In this document: piece after piece, positions 1 through 8,183 of the stretch
Layout: each line of letters opens with the position of its first letter
Position numbering within the stretch: the stretch's first letter is position 1
NCBI RefSeq assembly: GCF_000712975.1
Contig: NZ_JHQL01000003.1
Coordinates: 124,001 to 188,000, forward strand
DNA from: Vreelandella neptunia
GTDB lineage: Bacteria; Pseudomonadota; Gammaproteobacteria; Pseudomonadales; Halomonadaceae
Direction of reading: 5' to 3'
DNA: 64,000 nucleotides
Made by a program: the position numbers and the translations under genes
The notes under the pieces: generated by a model
Told to the model about the DNA's origin: nothing
Database searches by the model: none
The model's input: only the letters and a program-made list of their open reading frames with translations

Positions 1-1
1 A

Positions 2-451
2 CCTGGCCACACTGGCCCGAATTTAGATAAGCTTTTAAGCCGCTATGCCATAGAGGTACATGAGGGATTAATGGCTTGTGATATAGCGGAAGGGTTAGAG
101 GCATTACGTGAACGTACTGAAAGCTCACGCTGGCTAATTGTTTCTGGTGGCGACCAAGCAGAGCTGCGCGAAGTGTTCGCTGCCAGGGGCTTAGCTGAGT
201 TGTTTGACGGTGGTATTTTCGGAAGTCCAGACACGAAAGATGAAATACTAAAACGCGAGCTTGGTAACGATAATATTCAACAGCCTACTTTGTTTTTAGG
301 AGATAGTAAGTACGACTATCAGGCAGCCAGTAGCGCTGGGTTGGACTTTGTGTTCTTGAATGGGTGGAGTGAAGTAGCTGATTGGTTCGAGTGGTGTAAT
401 GAGAAGGATATAACCCATACGGAAAGCTTAGCTAAACTTTTGAGCTCTTGA
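2..451 (+). CDS. HAD-superfamily hydrolase, C-terminal part (cut by window edge)
   Basis: The frame is open from the first bases, so the gene begins upstream and only its last 149 codons are visible. The visible part has a helical cap-like segment, then the HAD motif II region (LIVSGGDQAEL), and the motif III/IV region FLGDSKYDYQAA, in which the acidic pair of the Mg-binding loop is present. The motif I nucleophile Asp would lie outside the window. This fits a small phosphatase of the phosphoglycolate phosphatase/beta-phosphoglucomutase type. It lies just upstream of sugar-nucleotide and glycosyltransferase genes, so a sugar-phosphate or Kdo-phosphate substrate is plausible, but the sequence does not show this. 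An ATG at 71 is internal and is not taken as the start. Confidence 0.8.
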   Translation, partial: PGHTGPNLDKLLSRYAIEVHEGLMACDIAEGLEALRERTESSRWLIVSGGDQAELREVFAARGLAELFDGGIFGSPDTKDEILKRELGNDNIQQPTLFLGDSKYDYQAASSAGLDFVFLNGWSEVADWFEWCNEKDITHTESLAKLLSS

Positions 452-487
452 AGGCCATTGCCTATTTTTCTGAGTAGCTTCTGAAAA

Positions 488-1276
488 ATGTTTACTAACT
501 GGGCCTCTGCTATATTCATCACTTTAATTGGTTTGCTCGTATGGCAGCCCTGGGAGCGAGATTCAAACCCCGCTGTATCCCTGGAAAATTTTGATAGCGT
601 TACTTTCTCTCCGCAAGGTCAGGCCATTGTGGAACATCCACATACCTATTTGGCATCTAGCCAAGGTGTTAAAAACAGCACGGCGCTTCGCGTTGACTAT
701 GAGGGCTATGAACGCGGCAGTCGCCGTGTGGTCGTGTCGCCTCGTATTGAGCCTGCTCAGCAATATGCGTTTTCCTTTTGGGTGCGTTTTTGTGATGGCT
801 TTGATTTTGCCCGTGGCGGTAAGCTGCATGGCTTAGGGCCTGCTAATCCAATAACAGGCGGCAATGCGATAACGCCAGAAGGGTGGAGCGCGCGTTTAAT
901 GTTCCGCCGAGACGGTGGGCTGCAAACGTATATTTATCATCAAGATATGCAAGGACGGTTTGGGGACACGTACATTGCCAATGGATTTACCTTTGTGCCA
1001 GGGCAGTACCACCACGTGGAAATGCAAGTGTCGCTCAATGAGCCTGCTACAGAGAGTAATGGTCGTGTCACTGTTTCTGTTGATGGGGAACGGCTCATCG
1101 AGCATACGGGGCTGCGTTTCCGGGCTGAGACAACAGAGGCAAGTCAGATTCAGCGCTTATTATTTAGTACCTTCCACGGTGGTAGCAGCCCTGAATGGGC
1201 ACCTAGAAATGAAGATGGCAGCTACAAAACCGACTGCGCTTATTTTGATACAATCGCGCTTAGCCCATCGCTTTGA
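488..1276 (+). CDS. Membrane-anchored polysaccharide lyase 14-like protein
   Basis: A 262-residue protein with one N-terminal hydrophobic segment (residues about 6-20, ending in WQPW) that can act as a signal anchor. The rest is a beta-rich jelly-roll domain. The segments RGGKLHGLGP, GGNAITPEGWSARLMFRR and YHQDMQGRFG match the pattern of the PL14 alginate/glucuronan lyase fold (GGKLPGL, then G-W-S-x-R-x-M-W-R, then a Tyr-rich strand). Such lyases cleave uronic-acid polymers by beta-elimination. The gene lies 76 bp before ugd, which makes UDP-glucuronate, so a role in trimming or releasing a uronate-containing capsule fits. No good ribosome-binding site precedes the ATG. Activity is inferred from the fold only. 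Confidence 0.6.
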   Translation: MFTNWASAIFITLIGLLVWQPWERDSNPAVSLENFDSVTFSPQGQAIVEHPHTYLASSQGVKNSTALRVDYEGYERGSRRVVVSPRIEPAQQYAFSFWVRFCDGFDFARGGKLHGLGPANPITGGNAITPEGWSARLMFRRDGGLQTYIYHQDMQGRFGDTYIANGFTFVPGQYHHVEMQVSLNEPATESNGRVTVSVDGERLIEHTGLRFRAETTEASQIQRLLFSTFHGGSSPEWAPRNEDGSYKTDCAYFDTIALSPSL

Positions 1277-1351
1277 ATAACATCCTGTGGGCGACAGGTG
1301 TTGTTTTTAATGCATTATGAATGTAACGACTTCAGGTGAGGAAAGAAAAGG

Positions 1352-2518
1352 ATGAAAATTGCAGTTGCTGGCACGGGCTATGTGGGCCTTTCAAACGCGA
1401 TGCTGTTGGCTCAGCACCATGAGGTAGTGGCCGTTGACATCGTGCCTGAAAAGGTTGAAATGCTGAACAACCGTGTGTCTCCCATTGAAGATGCTGAAAT
1501 TTCGGCATTTTTGGCTCGGGAAGACCTGCATTTTACGGCAACCCTGGATGCCGAAGCCGCTTACCAAGGGGCAGCGTTTGTGATTATTGCTACCCCTACG
1601 GATTACGACCCAGAAACGAACTACTTCAACACCAAAAGTGTGGAGGCGGTGATTAACCAGGTGATGGCGATTAACCCTGATGCGGTGATGGTGATTAAAT
1701 CCACCGTGCCGGTTGGCTTTACCACTGAAACCGCTGAGCGTTTTAATACCCAAAACCTGCTGTTTTCACCTGAATTTTTGCGTGAAGGAAAAGCGCTACA
1801 CGACAACCTTTATCCCTCTCGGATTATTGTTGGTGAGCGTTCTGAGCGTGCCGCTACGTTTGCAGAGCTACTGAAGCAGGGCGCAATCAAGCAAGATGTT
1901 GATGTACTGCTGACCAACAGTACCGAAGCCGAAGCGATAAAGCTGTTTGCGAATACCTACTTAGCGATGCGCGTGGCGTACTTTAACGAGCTGGATACCT
2001 ACGCAGAATCACATGGGCTGGATGCCAAGCAGATCATTGAAGGCGTAGGCTTAGACCCCCGCATTGGTAAGCATTACAACAACCCAAGCTTTGGATACGG
2101 CGGTTACTGCTTGCCAAAAGACACCAAGCAGCTGCTGGCCAACTATCAAGATGTACCTAGTAATATGATCCAGGCCATTGTTGAGGCTAACCGCACCCGT
2201 AAAGATTTTATTGCTGAATCGGTGCTGCGTCGCAATCCCGAAGTGGTGGGCGTGTACCGGCTGATTATGAAAACCGGCTCTGATAATTTCCGTGCCAGCG
2301 CGATGCAGGGCGTGATGAAGCGCCTGAAAGCCAAGGGCATTGAAGTGGTTGTGTTTGAACCGGCTCTAGGCGCAGACGAGTTTTTCCATTCCAAAGTCAT
2401 GCGCGATTTTGATGCGTTTAAAGAGAAATCGGATGTGATTTTGGCGAACAGGATGGTGGAAGAGCTGCAAGATGTTGCGGATAAAGTGTATACCCGTGAT
2501 CTGTTCGGCAGCGATTAA
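1352..2518 (+). CDS. ugd: UDP-glucose 6-dehydrogenase
   Basis: Cytoplasmic NAD-dependent enzyme that oxidises UDP-glucose to UDP-glucuronate. At 388 residues it matches the enterobacterial Ugd length. It has the Rossmann motif [15 protein letters not shown] at residues 7-21, the conserved [11 protein letters not shown] and [11 protein letters not shown] segments, and the catalytic loop [14 protein letters not shown] with the thioester-forming Cys at about residue 253. The C-terminus [14 protein letters not shown] is the same as I recall for E. coli Ugd. A purine-rich ribosome-binding site (gaggaaag) precedes the ATG. GalU, Pgi and Pgm are encoded downstream, so the window contains the whole path to UDP-glucuronate. 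In rhizobial capsule work the equivalent gene is rkpK. Confidence 0.97.
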   Translation: MKIAVAGTGYVGLSNAMLLAQHHEVVAVDIVPEKVEMLNNRVSPIEDAEISAFLAREDLHFTATLDAEAAYQGAAFVIIATPTDYDPETNYFNTKSVEAVINQVMAINPDAVMVIKSTVPVGFTTETAERFNTQNLLFSPEFLREGKALHDNLYPSRIIVGERSERAATFAELLKQGAIKQDVDVLLTNSTEAEAIKLFANTYLAMRVAYFNELDTYAESHGLDAKQIIEGVGLDPRIGKHYNNPSFGYGGYCLPKDTKQLLANYQDVPSNMIQAIVEANRTRKDFIAESVLRRNPEVVGVYRLIMKTGSDNFRASAMQGVMKRLKAKGIEVVVFEPALGADEFFHSKVMRDFDAFKEKSDVILANRMVEELQDVADKVYTRDLFGSD

Positions 2519-2546
2519 TCTGAATGCATTTTAATAGCAGGCTGCC

Positions 2547-5500
2547 ATGCGTTCGTTTTTAGCCAAGTCGTTATTAGCTAAGTCGTTATTAACCAAGTCG
2601 TTATTAACTAAGCTATTACTGGCCACGTCTTTATTCACTAAGCGCTGGCGTAAGCGACGTGCTAATGAACCGTCGACGACCACCGTTGATAACGAAGGTG
2701 TTAACAACGCGGGTTTTGACCCCGCGTGGTATTTAGCGGCCTACCCCGATGTGGCCGCTGCTGGTGTCGACCCCTGGGATCATTATCAGCAGCATGGTAA
2801 AGCAGAAGGTCGCTTACCATGCCGTAACCAGGCTATTGGTTGGGGGCACGCGTTGTGGCGTGGTGCTGACGCCGTAGTTTTGCCACGGCTTCAGCTCTTG
2901 TTAACCGCCCCCAACGCTACGCTGGCTGAACGTTTAACCGCTCGCTGGGAGCTTGCCCGGTGGTATGCTTGGCAAACTAACTGGCCAGCGGTGTTAGAGG
3001 TTCTGCTACCAGAGAACACACTTCCAGGCTTTGGTTGCCCTGGCCCAGCGTTGCTGGTGGTAGACGCTTGTTGTCAGCTATTTGAAGATAACGCCCAGCA
3101 AGATAGTGCATTAGCACAAGCCCTGGCGTTTTTAGAGACGCACTATCCAGACCATGCTGATACCGCATTGGCTAAGGCGAATGCGCTCAGCTTATTGAAA
3201 GAGCATTTAACCTCAGGCACAAGCCTTGAGCGGTTGGCGGTGATCAATCGCTATTTTCAGGCCCAGGGATTACAGCCAGTTACCTTGGCTGACCCCAAAC
3301 AGCCGCTGCATTTGTATAATCTCGCGCCTGACTATTCCGTGTCTCAGGGGCAGCATCTTCCGCGGGTGAGCACCGCCTTCGGTGAAGGCTTATCACGCGC
3401 TACGGGAGCTGCGGCCCACGACTCACCATTCACCACTCAACACTCACTACTCACCATTCACCATTCACTGCCTTTTATCAGTGTGGTGATTCCGCTGTAT
3501 AACGCGGAGCATACTATTGCGATAGCGCTTACCAGCCTGTTTTGTCAGCAGGGCGTGCGCTTGGAAATTATCGTGGTGGACGATGCAAGTTCTGATAACA
3601 GTGTTACTCAAGTCGAGCAGCTTCAGGACAGTGTTCTACCCCATATTACCTTGATGTTACTGCGTCATACCCAAAACCAAGGGGCTTACGCTGCCCGTAA
3701 TACGGGGATGGCGGCGGCAACTGCCCCGTATATTACTACCCACGATAGCGATGACTGGTCGCACCCCCAAAAGCTTGCCCTGCAATGCCAGCAGTTAATT
3801 GATCAGCCTAGTATCAAAGCGTGCTTGTCTCACTGGGTGCGGGTAACCCCTGAGCTTATGTTCCATCGCTGGCGGTTGGATGAGTACGGTTGGGTGTATC
3901 CCAATATGTCGTCGTTGATGTTTCGCCGCGAAGTGTTTGAAGCCTTGGGCTATTGGGATGGGGTAAAGGTCAATGCGGATACCGAGTGGCGCTGGCGGGT
4001 AGACGCTGCCTTCGGTGCAGGCAGCGTTAGTGAGGTACTGCCCGGCGTGCCGCTTTCGTTTGGCTTGGCGGATAGCGGCTCGTTAAGCCAGCACTCAGCT
4101 TCCCATTTGGTGAGTCAGTTCATCGGCAACCGTTTTCGGTATATGCAGTTGGCAGGCCGCTGGCATCGTTCGTCCCAACGGCTATTTATGCCCATCGCGC
4201 CCACTGAGCGGCTGTTTACAGCTCCCGCAGATATGCTTAGAGCGACTGCGCCCCCGAACCCGCCGCCTAGTGAGTTTGAGCTAATTAGTGAATCTGGCCT
4301 GTTAGATGCGGGCTGGTATTTGACCCGCTATATCGATTTGCAGCACACGCCGGTAGAGCCGTTAAACCACTATGTGGAAAGTGGCGCTAGTGAGAGGCGT
4401 GATCCTGGTCCTGGATTTTCGACTTCTGGCTATGTGCGTCGTTACCCTGAGGCAGCAGAAGCTAGTATGAACCCGCTTGCGCATTATCTCAGCGTGGGGC
4501 AGGCCAAGGGCTATCTGCCTCACCCTGAATGGCAGGGTGAGCGGGTCTTCGCAAACCGGCCTACGGTCATACTTTGTGGCCATCAAGCAGGTAGTACGCT
4601 GTTTGGTGCAGAACGTAGTCTAGTTGATGTGCTGGATGCCATGGGCGAGCTGCGCTGGAACGTCGTGGTGACGTTACCGGAAGCTAATAATCTTGCCTAT
4701 GAAAAGGCGTTGTTACAGCGCTGTAAGGCGTTGGTAGTACTGCCTTATGGTTGGTGGCAGGTGGGTAAACAGGCCGATAACACTACGGTTGCGCAGTTTG
4801 AAGCGTTAATTGCTCGCTACAACGCCAGTGCGTTGCATGGTAATACTGCGGTACTACACGAGCCTTATATCGCTGCGAAGCGGGCGGGCGTTCCTGCTCT
4901 TGTGCATGTGCGTGAACTGCCTGCTTTTGATGAAAGTTTGTGCGCTCTATTGGGTGCCACACCTAGTGAGCTAGTGGCCCAAGTGCATCAATTGGCAGAT
5001 GTTGTAGTAGCGAACTCTCGCTGTGTGGCGGAGGCTTTTACCTTACCTAGCTCCCGCAAGCGCCTAGCTATTGTGCCCAATACGATTGCCATGTTGCCGT
5101 TGCTTACACTACCGGACGTAGATTTTAACCCGCAGGCCCGCGTGCGCGTGGGCATGTTGAGTAGCAATGTGGCTAAAAAAGGCTTGCAAGATGTAGAGCA
5201 AATGGCGGCTTATCTATCCACGTTGGCCCCCAGGGTGGAAGTCGTGCTGTTTGGTGGGGAAACACCCGCCATTGCCGACCTACAGCGCCGCCAAGCTCAA
5301 GGCAAGGCACCCATCAATATACGCTTTTCGGGCTATGTGGAGCACCCTGAAACGGCTTTGGCGCAGTTGGATATCGTGGTGAACCTATCGCGCTTTCAGG
5401 AGTCTTTTGGGCGTACTGTATTAGAAGCAATGGCCGCGGCCAGGCCTGTGGTGGCGTATAACTGGGGCGCATTAAGTGAGCTTGTTGTTGCTGACGATGT

Positions 5501-5723
5501 TCTTGCAGCTGAAAGCGACGAGGAAGCCACAGGTATACTGGTTCCCTTTGGTGACACGATGGCCGCTGCTGAGCAGGTGGCTAAGCTTGCCGGTGACGTT
5601 GTTCGGTGCAGGCAGTTAGGGAAAGCAGCTCGACAGCGAGCGCAACTCTGCTTTAGTGCTGAGCAGTTGCGTCAAGCGTTGGCGAATGTTTATACGCTCA
5701 CCCAGCGTGAAGAGTTTTCTTAA
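2547..5723 (+). CDS. Bifunctional glycosyltransferase (GT2 plus GT4) with YPDV-type repeats
   Basis: A 1058-residue cytoplasmic glycosyltransferase with two catalytic modules. Residues 1-43 are a pentapeptide repeat (S-L-L-A/T-K). A first FDPAWYLAAYPDVAAAG...HYQQHGKAEGR module follows at about 57-92. A GT2/GT-A domain begins near residue 310 (ISVVIPLYNAEHTI, VVDDASSDNS, THDSDDW). Two further YPDV-like modules lie at about 575-655. A GT4/GT-B domain fills the C-terminus, with VGMLSSNVAKKGL near 866 and the nucleotide-sugar site FQESFGRTVLEAMAA near 950. The linker before the GT2 domain is encoded by a run of heptanucleotide repeats (listed separately), so the frame depends on their copy number. 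It starts 28 bp after ugd. The sugar and acceptor are not predictable. It probably elongates the capsule or exopolysaccharide. Confidence 0.9.
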   Translation: MRSFLAKSLLAKSLLTKSLLTKLLLATSLFTKRWRKRRANEPSTTTVDNEGVNNAGFDPAWYLAAYPDVAAAGVDPWDHYQQHGKAEGRLPCRNQAIGWGHALWRGADAVVLPRLQLLLTAPNATLAERLTARWELARWYAWQTNWPAVLEVLLPENTLPGFGCPGPALLVVDACCQLFEDNAQQDSALAQALAFLETHYPDHADTALAKANALSLLKEHLTSGTSLERLAVINRYFQAQGLQPVTLADPKQPLHLYNLAPDYSVSQGQHLPRVSTAFGEGLSRATGAAAHDSPFTTQHSLLTIHHSLPFISVVIPLYNAEHTIAIALTSLFCQQGVRLEIIVVDDASSDNSVTQVEQLQDSVLPHITLMLLRHTQNQGAYAARNTGMAAATAPYITTHDSDDWSHPQKLALQCQQLIDQPSIKACLSHWVRVTPELMFHRWRLDEYGWVYPNMSSLMFRREVFEALGYWDGVKVNADTEWRWRVDAAFGAGSVSEVLPGVPLSFGLADSGSLSQHSASHLVSQFIGNRFRYMQLAGRWHRSSQRLFMPIAPTERLFTAPADMLRATAPPNPPPSEFELISESGLLDAGWYLTRYIDLQHTPVEPLNHYVESGASERRDPGPGFSTSGYVRRYPEAAEASMNPLAHYLSVGQAKGYLPHPEWQGERVFANRPTVILCGHQAGSTLFGAERSLVDVLDAMGELRWNVVVTLPEANNLAYEKALLQRCKALVVLPYGWWQVGKQADNTTVAQFEALIARYNASALHGNTAVLHEPYIAAKRAGVPALVHVRELPAFDESLCALLGATPSELVAQVHQLADVVVANSRCVAEAFTLPSSRKRLAIVPNTIAMLPLLTLPDVDFNPQARVRVGMLSSNVAKKGLQDVEQMAAYLSTLAPRVEVVLFGGETPAIADLQRRQAQGKAPINIRFSGYVEHPETALAQLDIVVNLSRFQESFGRTVLEAMAAARPVVAYNWGALSELVVADDVLAAESDEEATGILVPFGDTMAAAEQVAKLAGDVVRCRQLGKAARQRAQLCFSAEQLRQALANVYTLTQREEFS
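2556..2642 (+). repeat. In-frame 15-bp tandem repeat at the 5' end of a glycosyltransferase gene
   Basis: About five and a half imperfect copies of a 15-bp unit close to TCGTTATTAACCAAG are visible, encoding Ser-Leu-Leu-(Ala/Thr)-Lys. Because 15 is a multiple of three, copy-number change would lengthen or shorten the N-terminus without breaking the frame. The repeats would form an amphipathic, lysine-rich helix. Confidence 0.85.
3422..3470 (+). repeat. Seven tandem heptanucleotide repeats inside a glycosyltransferase gene
   Basis: Seven consecutive 7-bp units can be read directly: ctcacca, ttcacca, ctcaaca, ctcacta, ctcacca, ttcacca, ttcactg. Their consensus is YTCAMYA. They encode the Ser/Thr/His-rich linker before the GT2 domain. 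Seven is not a multiple of three, so loss or gain of one unit would shift the frame of the downstream GT2 and GT4 domains. The present copy number keeps the gene open. Confidence 0.9.
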
Positions 5724-5825
5724 GGTGCTCAATGTTCTAGGTACTAAATGTTCAAGTTAATCAATTCTTGAGCTATCTGATTCTTAAGTACACAAACAGG
5801 TTACACAGACGGTTAGGGGTTTTGT

Positions 5826-8153
5826 TTGAAGCTTGCGATTGCTGCCATTGTTAAAAATGAAGTAGATAGCTTAGTTGAGTGGCTGGCGTTCCATCTGACG
5901 GTGGGAGCCAGCCATTTTTTAATAGCTGATAATGAGAGTACTGACGGTACTCACGAATTACTGTCGGTGCTTGCTGAGCAGGGCTTGGTAACATTGATCT
6001 CGGTTCCAACGGGCGAGACACCACCTCAGCTGCTAGCCTATCAGCAGTTATTGGAAACATGTCCTAGTCATATTGATCTAGTGGCGTTTATTGATGCTGA
6101 TGAGTATCTATTGCCTTGTGCTGGTGAACGGCCACTTATTGAGTGGTTAGAAACACGCTTTGCGTCGCCTAGTGTGGGCGCATTGGGCTTGAATTGGGCC
6201 TGCTTTGGTTCTAATGGTGCCAAATTTCGTGAAGATGGCTTAGTTATTGAGCGTTTTACGCAGCGAGCTAAAAAGACATTTGGCCCCAATCATCATATTA
6301 AAAGTGTGGTTCGTCCGGGTTATGTTGAGCGTTTCGATAACCCTCATTTTGCCCGTTTGAAGCAGGGGTATTACGTTAACAGTTTGGGCGAGCCGATTGA
6401 ACCGCGCCGCGATAAGCAAGGTAACCCACGATTTGGGTTAAGCGAGCATATCATTTGGGAAGGGGCACGTATTAACCACTACTTGGTAAAGTCGGTAGAG
6501 GAATTTGTATTAGGTAAAGCTAAGCGGGGCAGTGCGGCGACACCTAACTATCAAAAGCAGCGCGACTATTTTATGCGCCATGACCGCAATGATACTGCGT
6601 GTCGAGTGGCTGCTGAGCTTGCGCCTAAGGTCAAACATCAAATGAAATGGTTGCAACAGCTTGTTAATAAAACCCAGGCCGTAACGGAAACAAAATCTGT
6701 AACAGAAAATAAGCCGAAAGGGCCAGCTAATGACAAAAACGCGATGGAAACCTCTTCAGGTTCGGACTTAACACGCTGGCTTAAGCGTCGTTTAAAAGAT
6801 TGGTCTTCTGCCACAACTAGTGAGCAACCACCAATAGAGCGCTGGGCATTAGATTTTCCTTCTGCCCAGCGTGGTTCCCGCTTTCAACCTTCTGGCCGAG
6901 TTGTGCAGGGTTGGTTATTGTTGCCCAAAAGCCTAGCGGAAATGCAGTCCCAGGTGCGCATTATAGCGGAGTGGCAGCCCGACTTTGAGCTTTGCCATCC
7001 GCTGGAAATTGACCGCCCGGATGTTATTACTAACATTTTTTCAGTGCCCGCAGACAATCACCCACAACGGAGATGTGGCTTCCGTTTTACCGTGCCGCCT
7101 AAGCTAGGTCATTTCCGCTTATGGTTGGCACTTGAAGATGAGCGTTGGTTACTGCAAGACGTGGACGTTGATATCCGTGACGTAGAAACTGCTCGGCAAC
7201 TAAAAGTTCTGATAGGTAAGCAAGGTTGGCTATTTTTGGATAACGACACCAATGGCAGTGTTGACCAGTTTATGGGGCGGATGCGTCTGACCCACTCTGG
7301 CATGGCCAGTTGGAATGAGTACCTTACTCAGTTGGATGTTTTGGCAGGTGAAGTTCCTTGGGCGTTATTGGTGGCTCCCTCGAAAGAGAGTGTGATGGGC
7401 GCGAGTTATCACCCCCGAATAGAAGGCGAAAGTGGCCCTATACAGCAGGTGCTGAGCCTAAAGGCATCAGCCAAAATGGTTTATCCTGTTAATGAGTTAC
7501 AGTCCTTAGGCGATAGCGCTTTTATCCCTACTGATACTCACTGGACCCATAAAGGCGCGATGACCGCCGCTATCGCACTAGCAGTGTCGTTAGGGCTAGA
7601 AAAAAGTGACTGTGTGGCGTTGTTTAAAAACGACCGCTACCAAGAAAAAACTATGGGCGGTGACCTGGGCAATAAGTTAACGCCGAAGCAAACCTCTAAT
7701 GTAGAAGTGCTAACGTCGTTCAGTCATACGCGCTATAAAACGTATGATAATGGTTTACCCAATTTTGGGCGGTTGCTAGTCATTGAATATCCGAAGGCGC
7801 TGATGCCAAAAACATGTTTGATATTTGGCTCATCTTCTAGCTACTCCATGTTTAATTATTTAAGCCGTTTGTTTCAGCGTATTGTCTTTGTACATAGCGC
7901 AGGGAATGTTGATCCTGAGTTAGCCCGTGCCGTCGCACCTGAGTTTCTGGCAACGCAAACCAATGCTCGTTTTGTTGTGCAGACCCCGAAGGTTACCCAT
8001 AGTCTTGATGAGGTCATTCACCAAAAGTGTGCACAGCTGGATAAGAAGGCGTTTGAAGGCATTCGTGAAAAGCGTATCATCGCTTCAGATGAATACCTCA
8101 AAACGTTGGGGATACTGCGTTGGGAGCAGATCGCTAGCACTCTTATTGGGTAA
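5826..8153 (+). CDS. Glycosyltransferase fused to AlgX/AlgJ-like SGNH O-acetyltransferase domain
   Basis: 775 residues. The N-terminal part (about 1-290) is a GT2/GT92-like domain: MKLAIAAIVKNEVDSLVEWL, IADNESTDGT, then FIDADEY as the metal-binding DxD region. After a charged linker (about 290-345) comes a beta-rich segment. From about 460 there is an SGNH-hydrolase-like domain of the AlgJ/AlgX family: GKQGWLFLDNDTNG, LVAPSKESV, PTDTHWTHKGAM (the Asp-x-His-Trp block) and FGSSSSYSMF as the serine block. AlgX/AlgJ proteins acetylate alginate in the periplasm, but no signal peptide or membrane segment is visible here. The start is TTG at 5826 after taggggt; no ATG lies nearby and the family start MKLAI fits. 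The fusion suggests coupled sugar transfer and acetylation. Confidence 0.85.
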   Translation: MKLAIAAIVKNEVDSLVEWLAFHLTVGASHFLIADNESTDGTHELLSVLAEQGLVTLISVPTGETPPQLLAYQQLLETCPSHIDLVAFIDADEYLLPCAGERPLIEWLETRFASPSVGALGLNWACFGSNGAKFREDGLVIERFTQRAKKTFGPNHHIKSVVRPGYVERFDNPHFARLKQGYYVNSLGEPIEPRRDKQGNPRFGLSEHIIWEGARINHYLVKSVEEFVLGKAKRGSAATPNYQKQRDYFMRHDRNDTACRVAAELAPKVKHQMKWLQQLVNKTQAVTETKSVTENKPKGPANDKNAMETSSGSDLTRWLKRRLKDWSSATTSEQPPIERWALDFPSAQRGSRFQPSGRVVQGWLLLPKSLAEMQSQVRIIAEWQPDFELCHPLEIDRPDVITNIFSVPADNHPQRRCGFRFTVPPKLGHFRLWLALEDERWLLQDVDVDIRDVETARQLKVLIGKQGWLFLDNDTNGSVDQFMGRMRLTHSGMASWNEYLTQLDVLAGEVPWALLVAPSKESVMGASYHPRIEGESGPIQQVLSLKASAKMVYPVNELQSLGDSAFIPTDTHWTHKGAMTAAIALAVSLGLEKSDCVALFKNDRYQEKTMGGDLGNKLTPKQTSNVEVLTSFSHTRYKTYDNGLPNFGRLLVIEYPKALMPKTCLIFGSSSSYSMFNYLSRLFQRIVFVHSAGNVDPELARAVAPEFLATQTNARFVVQTPKVTHSLDEVIHQKCAQLDKKAFEGIREKRIIASDEYLKTLGILRWEQIASTLIG

Positions 8154-8183
8154 GTGTTGCCTTGGTAACGAAATGGGTTAAGG

